Assembly (NCBI RefSeq): GCF_902459505.1
Contig: NC_047089.1
Coordinates: 129,184,157-129,248,156 of the forward strand
Reading direction: 5' to 3'
Origin: Geotrypetes seraphini
Taxonomy: Eukaryota > Chordata > Amphibia > Gymnophiona > Dermophiidae
Length of the DNA stretch: 64,000 nucleotides
The position numbers and the translations under genes are program-made. Positions within the stretch are counted from its first letter, which is position 1. Every line of letters starts with the position of its first letter. Shown piece after piece: positions 54,820 to 64,000 of this stretch. The notes under the pieces were generated by a model that was given only the letters and a program-made list of their open reading frames with translations, made no database searches and had not been told where the DNA came from.

Positions 54820-57800
54820 CTAGGGGTCTTGTTTGGTGAATAGGTAAGTTTTGAGAGATTTTCTGAAGTCGAAGTAGGAGGGGGCTTCGAGTATCATTTG
54901 GGCCAGCCATGTGTTGAGCTTGGCTGCTTGGTAGGCGAAGGTTTTGTCTATGAATCTTTTATAGTGACAGAGTTTTGGCGAGGGGAAGGCGAACAGTTGA
55001 GTTCTACGGGATTTCTTGTTTGTGATAGAGGTTAAAGTGGGGGTTGATGTAGCTTGGTGTAGAACCATTAACCGATTTGAAGCAGAAGCATGCGAATTTA
55101 AAAAGGACTCTTGAAATCGAATGGCAGCCAGTGTAGTTGGTGATAGAAGGGGGTGACATGTTCCCATTTCTTTAGGCCGAAGATGAGACGCACGGCGGTG
55201 TTTTGGATTATTTTTAATCTCCTGGTGGTTTTCTTTGTTGCGTTTAGGTAAATGATGTTACAGTAGTCAAGAATGCTGAGGATAGACGATTGAACCAGTA
55301 GGCGGAAAGTGGTGTCGTCGAAGTATTTTTTATTGTGTGTAGTTTCCATAGTACGGAGAAGCTTTTCTTGATCAAGTGGTCAGTGTGGTTTTCTAAGGAT
55401 AGCTTTTTGTCCTGAGTGACTCCCAGAATTTTTAGGGTGGGTTCAAGAGGGAAAGTAATTCCTTTCAATTGAATCGAAGTGTTTTTGATTTTGTCATTGG
55501 GGGTGGCTAGGAAGAATTTTGTTTTGTCGGGATTGAGTTTCAGTCTGAATGAGAGCATCCATAGTTCAATCTGGTTAAGAATATTTGTGATGTTGGTTAA
55601 GTAGTTCTTGTGAGAAATTGTTTAGAGGGATGGCTATTGTGATATCATCTGCATATATGAAGAATTTGAGCTTGAGGTTGTGTAGGTTACCTAGGGAGGC
55701 CAGGTAGATATTGAACAGGGTGGGTGACAGGGGGGAGCCTTGAGGGACCCCACGGGTGTTGTCCCAGCTGTATGAGAACGCATTGTTTTTGAAAACCTTG
55801 TAGGATTTATTTCTTAGGAACCCCTGGAACCAGTTGAAGACCTGATCAGAGATGCCGATGTGTGCCAGGCATTCTAGGAGAATATTGTGGTCGACCAGGT
55901 CAAAGGCACTACTCGGGTCCAGTTATATTATCAGGGCACTTGAGCCTTGGCTGAAGAGCGTGTGGAGGTGGTTTCGGTGCTGTGATCTGCGCGGAAACCT
56001 GATTGATTGTCACTTAGGATGTTGAATTTTTCTAGATATGCTGCGAGTTCCGCCTTTACCAACCCTTCTACTATTTTGGTAAATAAGGGGATGCTTGCGA
56101 TCGGTCTGTAGTTGGATGGGGAATCTGGTGGTTCTTTCATATTTTTTATAATTGGGGTAATCATGATATGACCTTGCTCAGACGGGAAGTTTCCTGTGGA
56201 TAGAAGGGAGTTAACCCATGTCATCATATTTGCTTTGAAGTGGAGCGGGGCAGCTTTCATAATGTTCGGAGGGCATGTGTCCAATTTGCAGAAGGTGTGT
56301 GAGTATTTGTTGTAATAGGTATTAAAGGTGTGCCAGCCGATTGTTTTAAATTGTTTCCAGCTTAGGTCTGTTCTCGTTCCTGGGTCAGGATTAGATAAAT
56401 CCGGGTCTGGGAGAATTGGGAAGTGCTCGAGGGGGTTGGGTATGGTGGGTAGAATGGACCTTAGTTTTTGAATTTTGGTGTTAAAGTAGTCTGCAAGTGA
56501 ATTTGAAGTTAGCGTTGATTCTTCGTGTGTATTTGAAGGTCTCGATGTTGTAAAGGTCATTGACCAGTTTGAAAAGGTTACTACTGTTGGTTTTAGTGTT
56601 GCCGATTTAGTGGGAGTAGAAATTTTTCCTTTTTTCATTAGTGAGGTTTTTGTAATTTTTTAGTTTTTGTCTCCAGGCCAATCTGTGTTCTAGGGTTCCA
56701 GATTTTTGCCATAGTCTTTCTGCTTTTCTGAGGTCCTTCTTAACTAGCCGCAGTTCTGAATCGAACCAGCCCTCTTTGTTTGTGGATCTAATTCTGCGGG
56801 TTTTGAAGGGGGCTATTTCGTTTAGAGTATTTGTACTATCTTTGATCCAGGTGCTCATGAGTTGTTCTGTTTCTTCAGTTGGATTAGTGTTGATTTCGAA
56901 GTGGGACCAAAATTCCTTAGGGTCGATTTTTCCTCTGGTGGTGTGGGTTTTGGTGATTCTAGTTTTACTATTTTTGGGGGGTTTGTGTTGGCATCCTATG
57001 GTGAAGCTGCATAGACGGTGGTCAGACCATAAAGAGTCTGACCAGTTACCTTGTTTCCAGTAGAAGGTGGGGTTGATCTGTTCCTTGGTGGAGAGAGTCA
57101 CCAGGTCTAGTTGATGACCTCTTTGATGGGTTTTGATAGGGGGGTGTTTGTCGTAGCCTAGTTGAGTGAGCAGTGACCAGAAATCCGAGATTTCTGATTG
57201 GTCAATTTGCTCGAGATGGATGTTTATGTCCCCGCATAGAAGGTTGTAAGGACTAGTTAATGAGTTGGTTAGTAGCGTTTCCGCAAAGTCCTCTTTGGAC
57301 ATGGTCCATTTTTTTGGAGGGATGTAGAAAAGGGTGATGGTTAGTGCTGAGGGCAGTGGTTTTGCTGTTAGAGAGATGGTTAGAATTTTTGCATTGGGTG
57401 AAGATATTGTGTTGAGAGTGGAGCAGTTTAGTTGGTCCTGGAAGATTATTGCCAGGCCTCCTCCTCTCCCCCAAGTTCTGGCTAGTGAGAGGATCTTGAA
57501 TCCTGGGGGAAGACAATCTTTAATGATGATGTCTTTGTCAGATAGCAACCAGGTTTCAGCAAGGAGGACGAAGTCGGGGTTTGTTTCGATCAGCCAATCT
57601 TTGATCAGAGTCGATTTGTTCCTCATTGATCTGATTAAGTAAAAACTGCGTAAGATCTGTTGGTTGGGGTGGTTGATTGGGGAGTAGTGGGTGTATGTCA
57701 GTTTTTTTAGAGTTTGTGGTTTTCTTGAGTGGGGCTTAGTTGGTTTGTGTGGGTGAGGGGGGATAGTGGGCGGATTGGTGTGAGGGTGGTCTTGTGAGTG

Positions 57801-57953
57801 AGGGAGAGTGTGGGTAAGGATTTTGGGTTTTGCTGATGGGTATGTTGTGACATGGATGGGGGAAGCATTAGAGTTGTCTGCGATGCAGATCCTAGTGGTG
57901 AGCAGGTAGAGTAGGCATAGTGCTGTGCATCGGTTTGTGCTTGGGCAGGCCAT
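54820..57953 (-). CDS. L2-like LINE ORF2, endonuclease plus RT (interrupted)
   Basis: The start is ATG 57953. The first residues MACPSTNRCTALCLLYLLTT are hydrophobic and signal-like, followed by a proline-rich stretch. Endonuclease: SFYLIRSMRNKSTLIKDW, DFVLLAETWL, SPYNLLCGDINIHLEQID and SDHRLCSFTI (57953-56607, 448 residues open). RT: SNYRPIASIPLFTKIVEGLV, SGFRADHSTET (56638-55931), then LDPSSAFDLVDHNILL, GVPQGSPLSPTLFNIYL and FIYADDI near 55910-55640. Post-RT: RLKLNPDKTKFFL, ILDYCNIIYLNA, YHQLHWLPF, FRKSLKTYLF. At least three frame changes (near 56620, 55930 and 55150-55350) break it. No ORF1 was recognised upstream. Confidence 0.85.
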
Positions 57954-58636
57954 TGTGAAGGGCTCGTCCTGTCACGATGGCTATGGTTTGGTCGAGGACA
58001 GTATAGTAGAGACCGGTACAGTACAGTGCAATACAGTAAAATACAATCAAACAGTGCAATGTAATATCTAACAGAAAAGTTCCAATACAGTTCAGAACAG
58101 TATCAAATCCATGCAAATTTGCGGAATACAAACCAACACAGTATTTGGGCAGGCTGAGGGGTTTACTAGTTCAGTTATTCTTATCCTGCGTATACTGTAT
58201 ATGAGGATATGTGGGCCGCTGTTAAGTGATTGAATGGGCTGGGTGCTGTGTCGTGTTACAGTATGCAATGGGCTAGCAAGGGGATACAGTGTCCAACAGT
58301 GACGCAGCAGTAATACTTATCCGATTGGGCTATCAAGTCTGGCTCCGTGGGGCTTTGAGTCTGGCGAGGCAGTCCTGTTTGGGTTTTCTCTTGAGAAGGA
58401 GCTCGTTTGTGGGTGGAACCAGCTGTGACTCAGTCTGGTTGCAGTGTATATGCTTGTAGTGGCGATTTGTGGTCGGCTCTGTTTTCAGTGGTCTGGGCTT
58501 AAGTTGGATGGTTCTGGGAGCTGGAATCGTAGGCTATCTATGCGGGTGCCTCGCGCAGGTGCTTCGCAAAGGCGCGTGCTAAGGCGCACGCGCCTTTGAC
58601 GTGCGCCTTCGGCACGCCGAACGGCAGCACGCCGTT

Positions 58637-58938
58637 GGTGCGGCTTGTTTTAACGTCGCTGGACTCTTGCTGGTTCGGGAGGGGGGCGGAGCAGGGCTCC
58701 CATGCTCCTCTCCAGCTAAGCAGGCACTAAGTCGAGGCTTGGCTTCCCGCAGCCCACCGAGCAGCAGCCAAAGCAAAAAGGCTGTTCTCTGATGGTGCGG
58801 CTTGTTTTAACGTCGCTGGACTCCTGCTGGTTCGGGAGGGGGGCGGAGCAGGGCTCCCATGCTCCTCTCCAGCTAAGCAGGCACGAGGTCGAGGCTTGGC
58901 TTCCCGCAGCCCACCGAGCAGCAGCCAAAGCAAAAAGG
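58637..58938 (-). repeat. Two 157-bp tandem units at the L2-like LINE 5' end
   Basis: 58637-58793 and 58794-58938 are about 98 percent identical, starting GGTGCGGCTTGTTTTAACGT. They are GC- and CpG-rich and lie within the last 340 bases of the 5' end of the minus-strand LINE. The position suits promoter monomers as in some L1 elements; that role is inference. Confidence 0.9.
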
Positions 58939-58941
58939 GGA

Positions 58942-59051
58942 GTAAAGGGGAGGGGAGACAGGTGTTTTGTTGATCCTTGCTCAGTTTTCTTGATAGTAGA
59001 GGGGATATATGTAAAGGGGAGGGGAGACAGGGGTTTTGTTGGTCCTTGCTC
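58942..59051. repeat. 69-bp direct repeat across the LINE 5' junction
   Basis: GTAAAGGGGAGGGGAGACAG starts at 58942 and again at 59011. Both copies run on to TCCTTGCTC. The first copy lies at the LINE 5' end and the second in the target, overlapping the target duplication (58976-59009). Confidence 0.85.
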
Positions 59052-59395
59052 TGTATATTTGTATTTATAAAATGACAATTGTTCAGAATATTTGTTTCTT
59101 TTTATACTTTAATAAAATATGTTCAATATAAAATCGTAGCTGAGGCTTGTGCAGATGGGATCAGACGGTTTGTGGGGACTGAGCTTGCGGAGACGGGGCG
59201 GAAATGGATTTTTAAAAATTTCAGTGTTAGTAGTTTGCCGGTCCACAAAATAATTCTTTTATTTCTGCCGGTCCATGGGTGTAAAAAGGTTGAATAATGC
59301 TTTGCTATATCCCACTAGTCTCTGGATTCATCTGCTGCTGTTGCTAAGGAAGGAAAAATTATGTTCTTACCTGCTAATTTTCTTTCCTTTAGACC

Positions 59396-59407
59396 AGGGG
59401 TGCCCAC

Positions 59408-59438
<31 letters not shown>

Positions 59439-59690
59439 GACTCGCGAGCTACTTTTAAAATGACCAAGTCAAAATGATCTACCAACAATAAAATTTTAAA
59501 AAACCACAACGCACACTGTTCGCATAGAATTGTTAATTATCATTCCTATTCCGGGGTTTTTTCAAAGAGGTCAAAGCAGATGACTCTATGCACTGTCACC
59601 TCAGTAACAACCATACAAAAATAGACAAATACCCACCCCCTCCATTTTTACTAAACCACAATAGCAGTTTTTAGCGCAAATGGTGGGTGC
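59396..59690. mobile_element. hAT element, CAGGGGTGCCCAC family, third copy (left part)
   Basis: It starts CAGGGGTGCCCACACTTTTT at 59396, has an expanded T run (about 30) and the conserved AATGATCTACCAACAATAAA. It includes the left half of the embedded Harbinger-like MITE (CATTTTTACTAAACCACAAT, 59644) and then breaks off. The right end is absent. Confidence 0.8.
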
Positions 59691-59822
59691 TATAGCTACA
59701 GCACAAATGTTGCGAGCAGCTTCTGCGGCCTTAGAACCTTGATTAAAAGCAAAAAGAAGGTGGTGTCGAAAATGCTCATTTCTCTCAACTTGACATTCCA
59801 TTTTAACGATCTGAAAATTAAC

Positions 59823-59942
59823 CAGTGCTGTGGAGTCGGCGTCGGAGGAAATTTCAGGTACCTGGAGTCGGAGTCGGAGTCTGAAGTACAAAAAACTGAG
59901 GAGTCGGAGTCGGAACATTTATCTACCGACTCCACAGCCCTG
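59823..59942. mobile_element. 120-bp hAT MITE (CAGGGCTGTGGAGTCGG family)
   Basis: It begins CAGTGCTGTGGAGTCGGCGT and ends CGACTCCACAGCCCTG, with repeated GGAGTCGGAGTCGGA in the middle. This is a widespread short vertebrate hAT MITE type. The flanks give no clear duplication. Confidence 0.8.
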
Positions 59943-60267
59943 GTTGCAATTCTATAATTTCATGATTGACATGCAGTTGGTTGTCTTTTAGGTGGTGACC
60001 ACTAATGGATTTACAGAATACAGGCCAAGATGCATATACGTATTGCTTTATCCTCCATCATGCTAAACCTTTCACGCTACCTACCACTCTTGATCTCTAC
60101 TGCTGTTGCTGCTCCCTTCATTTGAGTGCTTTTATTAAAAATTATAGTAGGTTATTAATAAAATCACAATTCTTGTATTACAGCTAAGTTACCATAGGTA
60201 TAATATAATTGCAATAAATACTAACCTAGGCTAAACATGTATAGGAACCATTGTTAGTATATTTTTC

Positions 60268-61945
60268 TGAGGGGGTGCTGAAAAGTTCTATGCCCAACAC
60301 ACTTCCTAAATACCTACAGTTATTTTACCACTATAGCTGAAAAGTATTTTTTTATTTTGCAATCTGCCAATTTGCAGAGTCGTAATGTCAAAACATAGTG
60401 TTTCAGATTATTGATCCGTGTCAGTGTGGAATTTTCACACGTGGAACTCCAAGTCGTCATGAAGCTCTGTTCCTACAGGAGAAACTCCAAAGGAAATCCA
60501 TGAATGTATGATACGAAGGGTCCAGGGCCTGTAAGTCTAAGAACAGCATTGTATAGTTTCATGACTTGTTTGTCTCTTTTGACTGTTGCTCTAGCCAGCT
60601 CCAGTTGAGTTCTTGATAGTAATGCCTACTAGCACCTGGTAGTGCCTTTTGGTGCTTATGCAGACAGAACAAATGCCCCCTCTGATCAGGATTTGTACCT
60701 TTGTATACTGATAACAGCAAGCAGATGGTTTGTTTTTGGACATGAGCTATCCTGAGTATGTTTGAAAGGTAAACATTGCATGCAAATATTACTATAAAGC
60801 TGGGGTGTCAGTCCCTCATCAAGGGCCACAATCCAGTCGGGTTTTCAGGATTTCCTCAATGAATATGCAGGAGATCTACTAGCATACAATGAAAGCAGTG
60901 CATGCAAATAGATCTCGTGCTTATTCATTAGGGACATCCTGAAAACCCGACTGGATTGCAGCCCTTGTGGAGTTACTTTGACACCCCTGCTATAAAGGAA
61001 GCCTCTCAGCGGCATTATGTTTGTAGCTCAATTGCAGAGGGAACGCACGCACTGCCTAGAAGAAGCCTTTCCTTGGAAGAGCTCCCCACCTGACCATAAA
61101 GGGCTACCCGGTTTGTGAGAGATGGAGGATGCAGGCATAGGCATCCATAGTGAAGCATTTATTTTCTCTGTAAATAAATACTATATTCATTCTTAGAAGT
61201 TAGTGTGTGCTGTTCTATTCTCTTTAAAGAAATTGGTGGGTTGTCAAACGTGTTTTGCACTGGCCTGTTGTGACAGGTATGGCTAGGCAAAACACCATCA
61301 TACTGCATGGTGAAGAGGTATGTAAATTTTCAGCATGGAGATTTTGAGACCGAAAGGTCAGGGAGGCCGCAAACAATGTCAACTCCTGAAATTTTTGACA
61401 GGCCCATGAACTGATTTTGGCAGATGGCAAATATCAGCCAAAACAATTTGCTGAGATGCTACAGATATCCAGGGAACATGTTGGATGTATAATCCATGAG
61501 CAGCTGGGTATGTAGAAGCTGTTAGCCAAGTGTGTGCCCAAATGTTTGAATGCTGATGTTAAATGTTGTCGAGTGGACATTTCTAAGTTGATTTTACAGC
61601 ATTTTCAGCAAGGTGTTGCCAACCTTTTGGAATGATTTAGTTACTTTTGATAAAACATGGTTATGATCCTGAGACAACAGACAATGCAGTGGCAGAACTC
61701 GGGTTATCTAAGGCCAAGGAATTCAAGACCTGAAAGTCAGCAGGGAAAGGTCATGGCCATAGTGTTTTGGGCTCAGGAAGGTTTTAGTATCTTCCAAGGG
61801 GCCAAACAGTTAATGTTGAATACTTGAACTTGCTGTGCTGATTTAAAGGAAGCAATAAAAGAAAGGAGAAGGAAGCTGCGGGAAGGAGTTCTCTTTTTTT
61901 TTTTTTTTTTGCAAGACCATGCACCTGCTCACAAGGCTGGCAAAA
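60268..61945 (+). pseudogene. Mariner transposase relic
   Basis: From about 61320 the plus strand reads, across several frames: SGRPQTMSTPEIFDR (RPxT...P), KQFAEMLQISREHVGCIIHE, EQLGM, KCVPKCLN, DKTW-like VTFDKTW, MQWQ, RNSRPESQQGKVMAIVFW, KEAIKERRRKLREGV and LQDHAPAH. These are the blocks of a mariner-family DD34D transposase, including the second catalytic aspartate in QDxAPxH. A T run (61892-61910) precedes LQDHAPAH. The 5' end near 60268 has a GGGGGTGCTGAAAAGTTCT block typical of mariner ends. The C-terminus is missing. Dead, with many stops and shifts. Confidence 0.75.
60800..60989. mobile_element. Foldback hAT MITE with perfect duplication
   Basis: The 190-bp element CTGGGGTGTCAG ... 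TTTGACACCCCTG is flanked by CTATAAAG at 60792-60799 and 60990-60997. It is a full-length palindrome of the same family as 4847-5038. Inserted in the 5' part of the mariner relic. Confidence 0.92.
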
Positions 61946-62229
61946 TAATATAATATAAGAATAGCCTTACTGGGTCAGACCAATAGTCCATCAAGCCCAG
62001 TAGCCTGTTCTCACGGTGGCCAATCCAGGTCACTAGTACCTATTCTACCAATAAAGGGCAAGCAGTGGCTTCCCCCATGTCTTTCTCAATAACATACTAT
62101 TGACTTTTCCTCCACACCTTTCTTAAAGCCAGCTATGCTATCCAATCTTACCACATCCTCTGGCAACATGTTCCAGAATTTAATTATTCTCTGAGTGAAA
62201 AAATATTTCCTCCTATTGGTTTTAAAAGT

Positions 62230-62575
62230 ACCATATGTTTCACTCTATAAGATGCACCTACCTGTAGAGGAGGAAAACCCAAGAAAAAAAATTCCCACCA
62301 CCCTGCCTGCCCTGTACCTCCTCTGGTGGTTTAGTGCCAGGCTGGGACAGGGTCTTATAAAGCGAAAAACCCGTAGGCAGCAGAAGCAGGCCTCTGTAGG
62401 CAACCCCCCCCGGTACCTTTTTTTTTTTTTTAAAAAAAAATCTGTTGGAGTTTTCCCTGCTCCTGCCTGTCTCCCTCACCGGACAGCTCATCTGTTCTGG
62501 CAGAGTAGTGCAGAAGGCAGGCATGTGCTGTTCACGTTCCTATCTGGTCCGGTGCCATTCCCCGATTGGCTGTAA
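62230..62575. mobile_element. TA-type MITE inserted in CR1-C
   Basis: The left end TACCATATGTTTCACTCTAT, then AAGATGCACC, resembles the terminal repeat of short Tc1/mariner derivatives. An inverted relative (GGTCTTATAAAGCGAAAAAC) lies internally at 62350-62370. It interrupts the CR1-C 3' region. The right boundary is approximate. Confidence 0.5.
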
Positions 62576-62829
62576 CTTCATCAAGTGTCCCCTAGTCTTT
62601 TTAATTTTTAACGGAGTGAAAAATCGATCCACTTGTATATGTTCTACTTCACTCAGGATTTTGTAGACTTTAATCATATCTCCCCTCAGCTGTCTCTTTT
62701 TCCAAGCTGAAGAGCCCTAACCATTTTAGTCTTTCCTCGTACGAGAGGAGTTCCATCCCCTTTACCATCTTGGTCGTTCTTCTTTGAACCTTTTCTAGCG
62801 CCACTGTATCTTTCTTGAGATAAAAAGAC

Positions 62830-62972
62830 CAGACAGGGCCTGGGGTGGAGATTGGGTAGAGATGAGCGGGGTCTGGCCCACGACTTAGCCCAGTGTTCTT
62901 CAACTGCTGGTCCACAGAATAATTCTTTTATTTCTGCCGGTCCATAGGTGTAAAAAGGTTGAAAAACACTGG
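62830..62972 (-). mobile_element. hAT fragment (CAGTGTTCTTCAAC family) in CR1-C
   Basis: It contains TGGGGTGGAGATTGGGTAGA, CCCAGTGTTCTTCAACTG, AATTCTTTTATTTCTGCCGG and the end GGTTGAAAAACACTG at 62972. All are found in the 28413-29172 element. One terminal end only; the other side abuts CR1 sequence directly. Confidence 0.75.
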
Positions 62973-64000
62973 TCTACGTGTTCCACAATTTTATTTTTTA
63001 TAATTGTTTCTACCATTTTGCCTGGCACCAAAGTGAGGCTTACTGGTCTGTAATTTCCTGGATCTCCCCTGGAGCCCTGTTTAAAAATTTTTGTAACATT
63101 GGCCACCCTCAATCTTCAGGTACTACAGACGATTTTAGCGACAGGTTACAGATCACTAACAGCAGGTCAGCAGTTTCATGTTTGAGTTCTTTTAGTACCC
63201 TGGGATATATACTATCTGGTCCTGGCGATTTATCACTTTTTAACTTGTTGATTTGGCTTTGTACATCTTGTAGATTCACTGAGATTTCTTTCAGTTCCTC
63301 CGTATCATCATCCTTGAAAACCATTTCCGGTTCAGGTAGATCTCTTACATCTTCTTCCATAAAGACCAAAGCAAAGAATCCATTCAGTCGTTCCGCTATG
63401 GCCTTATCCTCCCTGAGCACCTCTTTTGCTCCTTGATCATCCAATGGTCCCACAGGTTTTCTGCTTCTGATGTACCTAAAAAAAATTGCTATGAGTTTTT
63501 GCTTCTTCTGCAAGTTTATCTTCATATTCTTTTTTAGCTGTCTTTATCAGTGCTTTGCATCTAACTTGCCAGTGCTTGTGTTTCTTCTTATTTTCTTCAT
63601 TCAGATCTTTTTTTTCCATTCTTTAAAGGAATTTTTTTTTTTTTTGCTCTAATAGCCTCTTTCACTTCACCTTTGCTGATACATGGAATATATCTGGTCT
63701 GGTATTTATAAATAACACCCATGCCTGATTTACAGTCTTTACCTTTTGCAACGGATTGTTTTAGCTACTTTTTAACCATTTTCCTCATTTTATCATAGTC
63801 GCCCTTTCGAAAATTAAATGCCCCTACAGTAGATTTCTTTTGCGACGTTACTCCCGGTATGAGCTCTAATTTGATCATGTTATGACAACTGTTTCCCAGC
63901 GGACCCAACACAGTTAACTTCTGTACTATGTCTTGCATTCCACTAAAGACCAAATCCAAAATAGCACCCCCCTCTTGTTGGTTCCCGGACCAGTTGCTCC

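Larger units (their letters stand above)
54391..58975 (-). mobile_element. Long L2-like LINE with 34-bp target duplication
   Basis: The flanks 54357-54390 and 58976-59009 are 34-bp repeats with one difference (CTTG[T/C]TCAGTTTTCTTGAT onward). On the minus strand: a GC-rich 5' region with two 157-bp repeats (58938-58637), ORF2 from ATG 57953, RT and post-RT domains, then the 3' end with TAGAACTCACCGGGTATGGC and an (ATT)n tail at 54409-54391. It spans 4585 bp and is one of the least damaged elements here. It is inserted in the hAT element 49401-59301, just downstream of CR1-B. Confidence 0.88.
49401..59301. mobile_element. hAT element (CAGTGTTCTTCAAC family) split by two LINEs
   Basis: The left end is CAGTGTTCTTCAACTGCC at 49401. 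The right end has AATTCTTTTATTTCTGCCGG and GTGTAAAAAGGTTGAATAAT at 59250-59300, matching the ends of the 28413-29172 copy. The right terminal bases are diverged and no target duplication is clear. Its own DNA is 49401 to about 50960, 54312-54390 and 59010-59301. It has a hairpin at 49555-49640 and purine-rich repeats (50270-50780). Inserted at the end of the DIRS-B recombinase region. Confidence 0.65.
46022..59395 (+). mobile_element. DIRS-type retroelement fossil (DIRS-B), expanded by nested insertions
   Basis: The left inverted terminal repeat, CAGCAGATGAATCCAGAGAC near 46040, and the right one, GTCTCTGGATTCATCTGCTG near 59320, are complementary over about 27 bases. Parts in order: RT-like remnants (46800-47160), a further DIRS block (47340-48230, WPHCPWYVNLMVLT), and the C-terminal part of a tyrosine recombinase (49200-49400). 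Nested inside are a foldback MITE piece (46533-46669), an L2-like LINE (48241-49070) and a hAT element (49401-59301) that holds further LINEs. Broken with many lesions, old. Confidence 0.7.
12864..64000 (+). other. DOCK9: Presumed DOCK9 intron 1 (at least 51 kb, repeat-filled)
   Basis: The interval begins with donor GTAAGT at 12864. No sequence encoding the next DOCK9 residues was recognised up to the window end. In vertebrates the first intron of DOCK9 is long, so the remaining window is most simply intronic. Nearly all recognisable content is transposon-derived and described separately. A short second exon could have been missed by eye. Confidence 0.65.
61950..64000 (-). mobile_element. CR1-type LINE, antisense, continues beyond the window (CR1-C)
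   Basis: Minus-strand blocks in order: DLVFSGMQDIVQKLTVLGPL with GNSCHN (63959-63765), KKSTVGAFNFRKGDYDKM, FFRYIRSRKPVGPLDDQ, KLKSDKSPGPDSIYPRVLKE (63525-63109), NYRPVSLTLVPGKMVETI, KIVEHVD (to 62973). After a hAT fragment come WSFYLKKDTVALEKVQRRTT and YEERLKWLGLFSLEKE (62830-62670). The 3' UTR with CCAGTAAGGCTATTCTTATA ends near 61950. The RT core (motifs from QHGF to FADD) is missing at the hAT fragment. Two smaller elements interrupt it. Confidence 0.85.

Overview
The window looks like vertebrate nuclear DNA from a large, repeat-choked genome. Taken together, the L1/Tx1-type LINEs, CR1 and L2-like LINEs, DIRS-type elements and many hAT and Harbinger MITEs fit an amphibian, most likely a caecilian. 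That is an inference from repeat style, not from a species-specific gene. I recognise one host gene with confidence: at 12747-12863 (+) there is a first coding exon matching the N-terminus of the DOCK9/zizimin family, followed by a clean GTAAGT donor. It sits in a GC-rich, CpG-bearing promoter region (about 12290-12746). Everything right of 12864 is then best read as part of DOCK9 intron 1, and everything left of about 12200 as upstream flank. No second DOCK9 exon was found.

Layout. 1-9000: a minus-strand L1 whose ORF1, endonuclease, linker, reverse transcriptase and C-terminus can be followed in order. It is split by an L2-like LINE, MITEs and a processed pseudogene of the ciliary gene IFT81. 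8990-11740: a second minus-strand L1 5' end split by a 2.08 kb hAT element with perfect 8-bp target duplications and two large foldbacks. 12.2-12.9 kb: promoter and first exon. 13-19 kb: SINE, CR1 tail, mariner-type, Harbinger and hAT elements. 19.4-24.2 kb: a plus-strand L1 ORF2 cut by an ORF1-only L1 insertion with poly(A) and a 13-bp duplication, by a candidate solo LTR, and by an L2-like LINE. 24.5-29.3 kb: a foldback DNA transposon containing a DIRS fossil and two hAT elements. 30.6-44.2 kb: L1 and DIRS relics, a near full-length CR1 (ORF1 with zinc-finger-like and esterase domains, ORF2 with endonuclease and RT), and a 3.56 kb hAT packed with smaller elements. 46.0-59.4 kb: a DIRS fossil whose inverted ends lie about 13 kb apart because an L2-like LINE fragment and a hAT element lie inside it; the hAT in turn holds a CR1-type LINE and a 4.6 kb L2-like LINE. 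59.4-64.0 kb: hAT pieces, a mariner transposase relic and an antisense CR1 that runs off the end.

I see no CRISPR array, operon or new enzyme pathway; this is not prokaryotic DNA. The most unusual signal is structural. Several hAT families with different ends carry long internal hairpins whose apex repeats a similar GGAAACAGGAAGT or ACTTCCGGTTTC motif. A Harbinger-like MITE also sits at the same internal site in three copies of one hAT family. Coordinates of nested elements are read by eye; boundaries marked by target-site duplications are good to the base, others to tens of bases.
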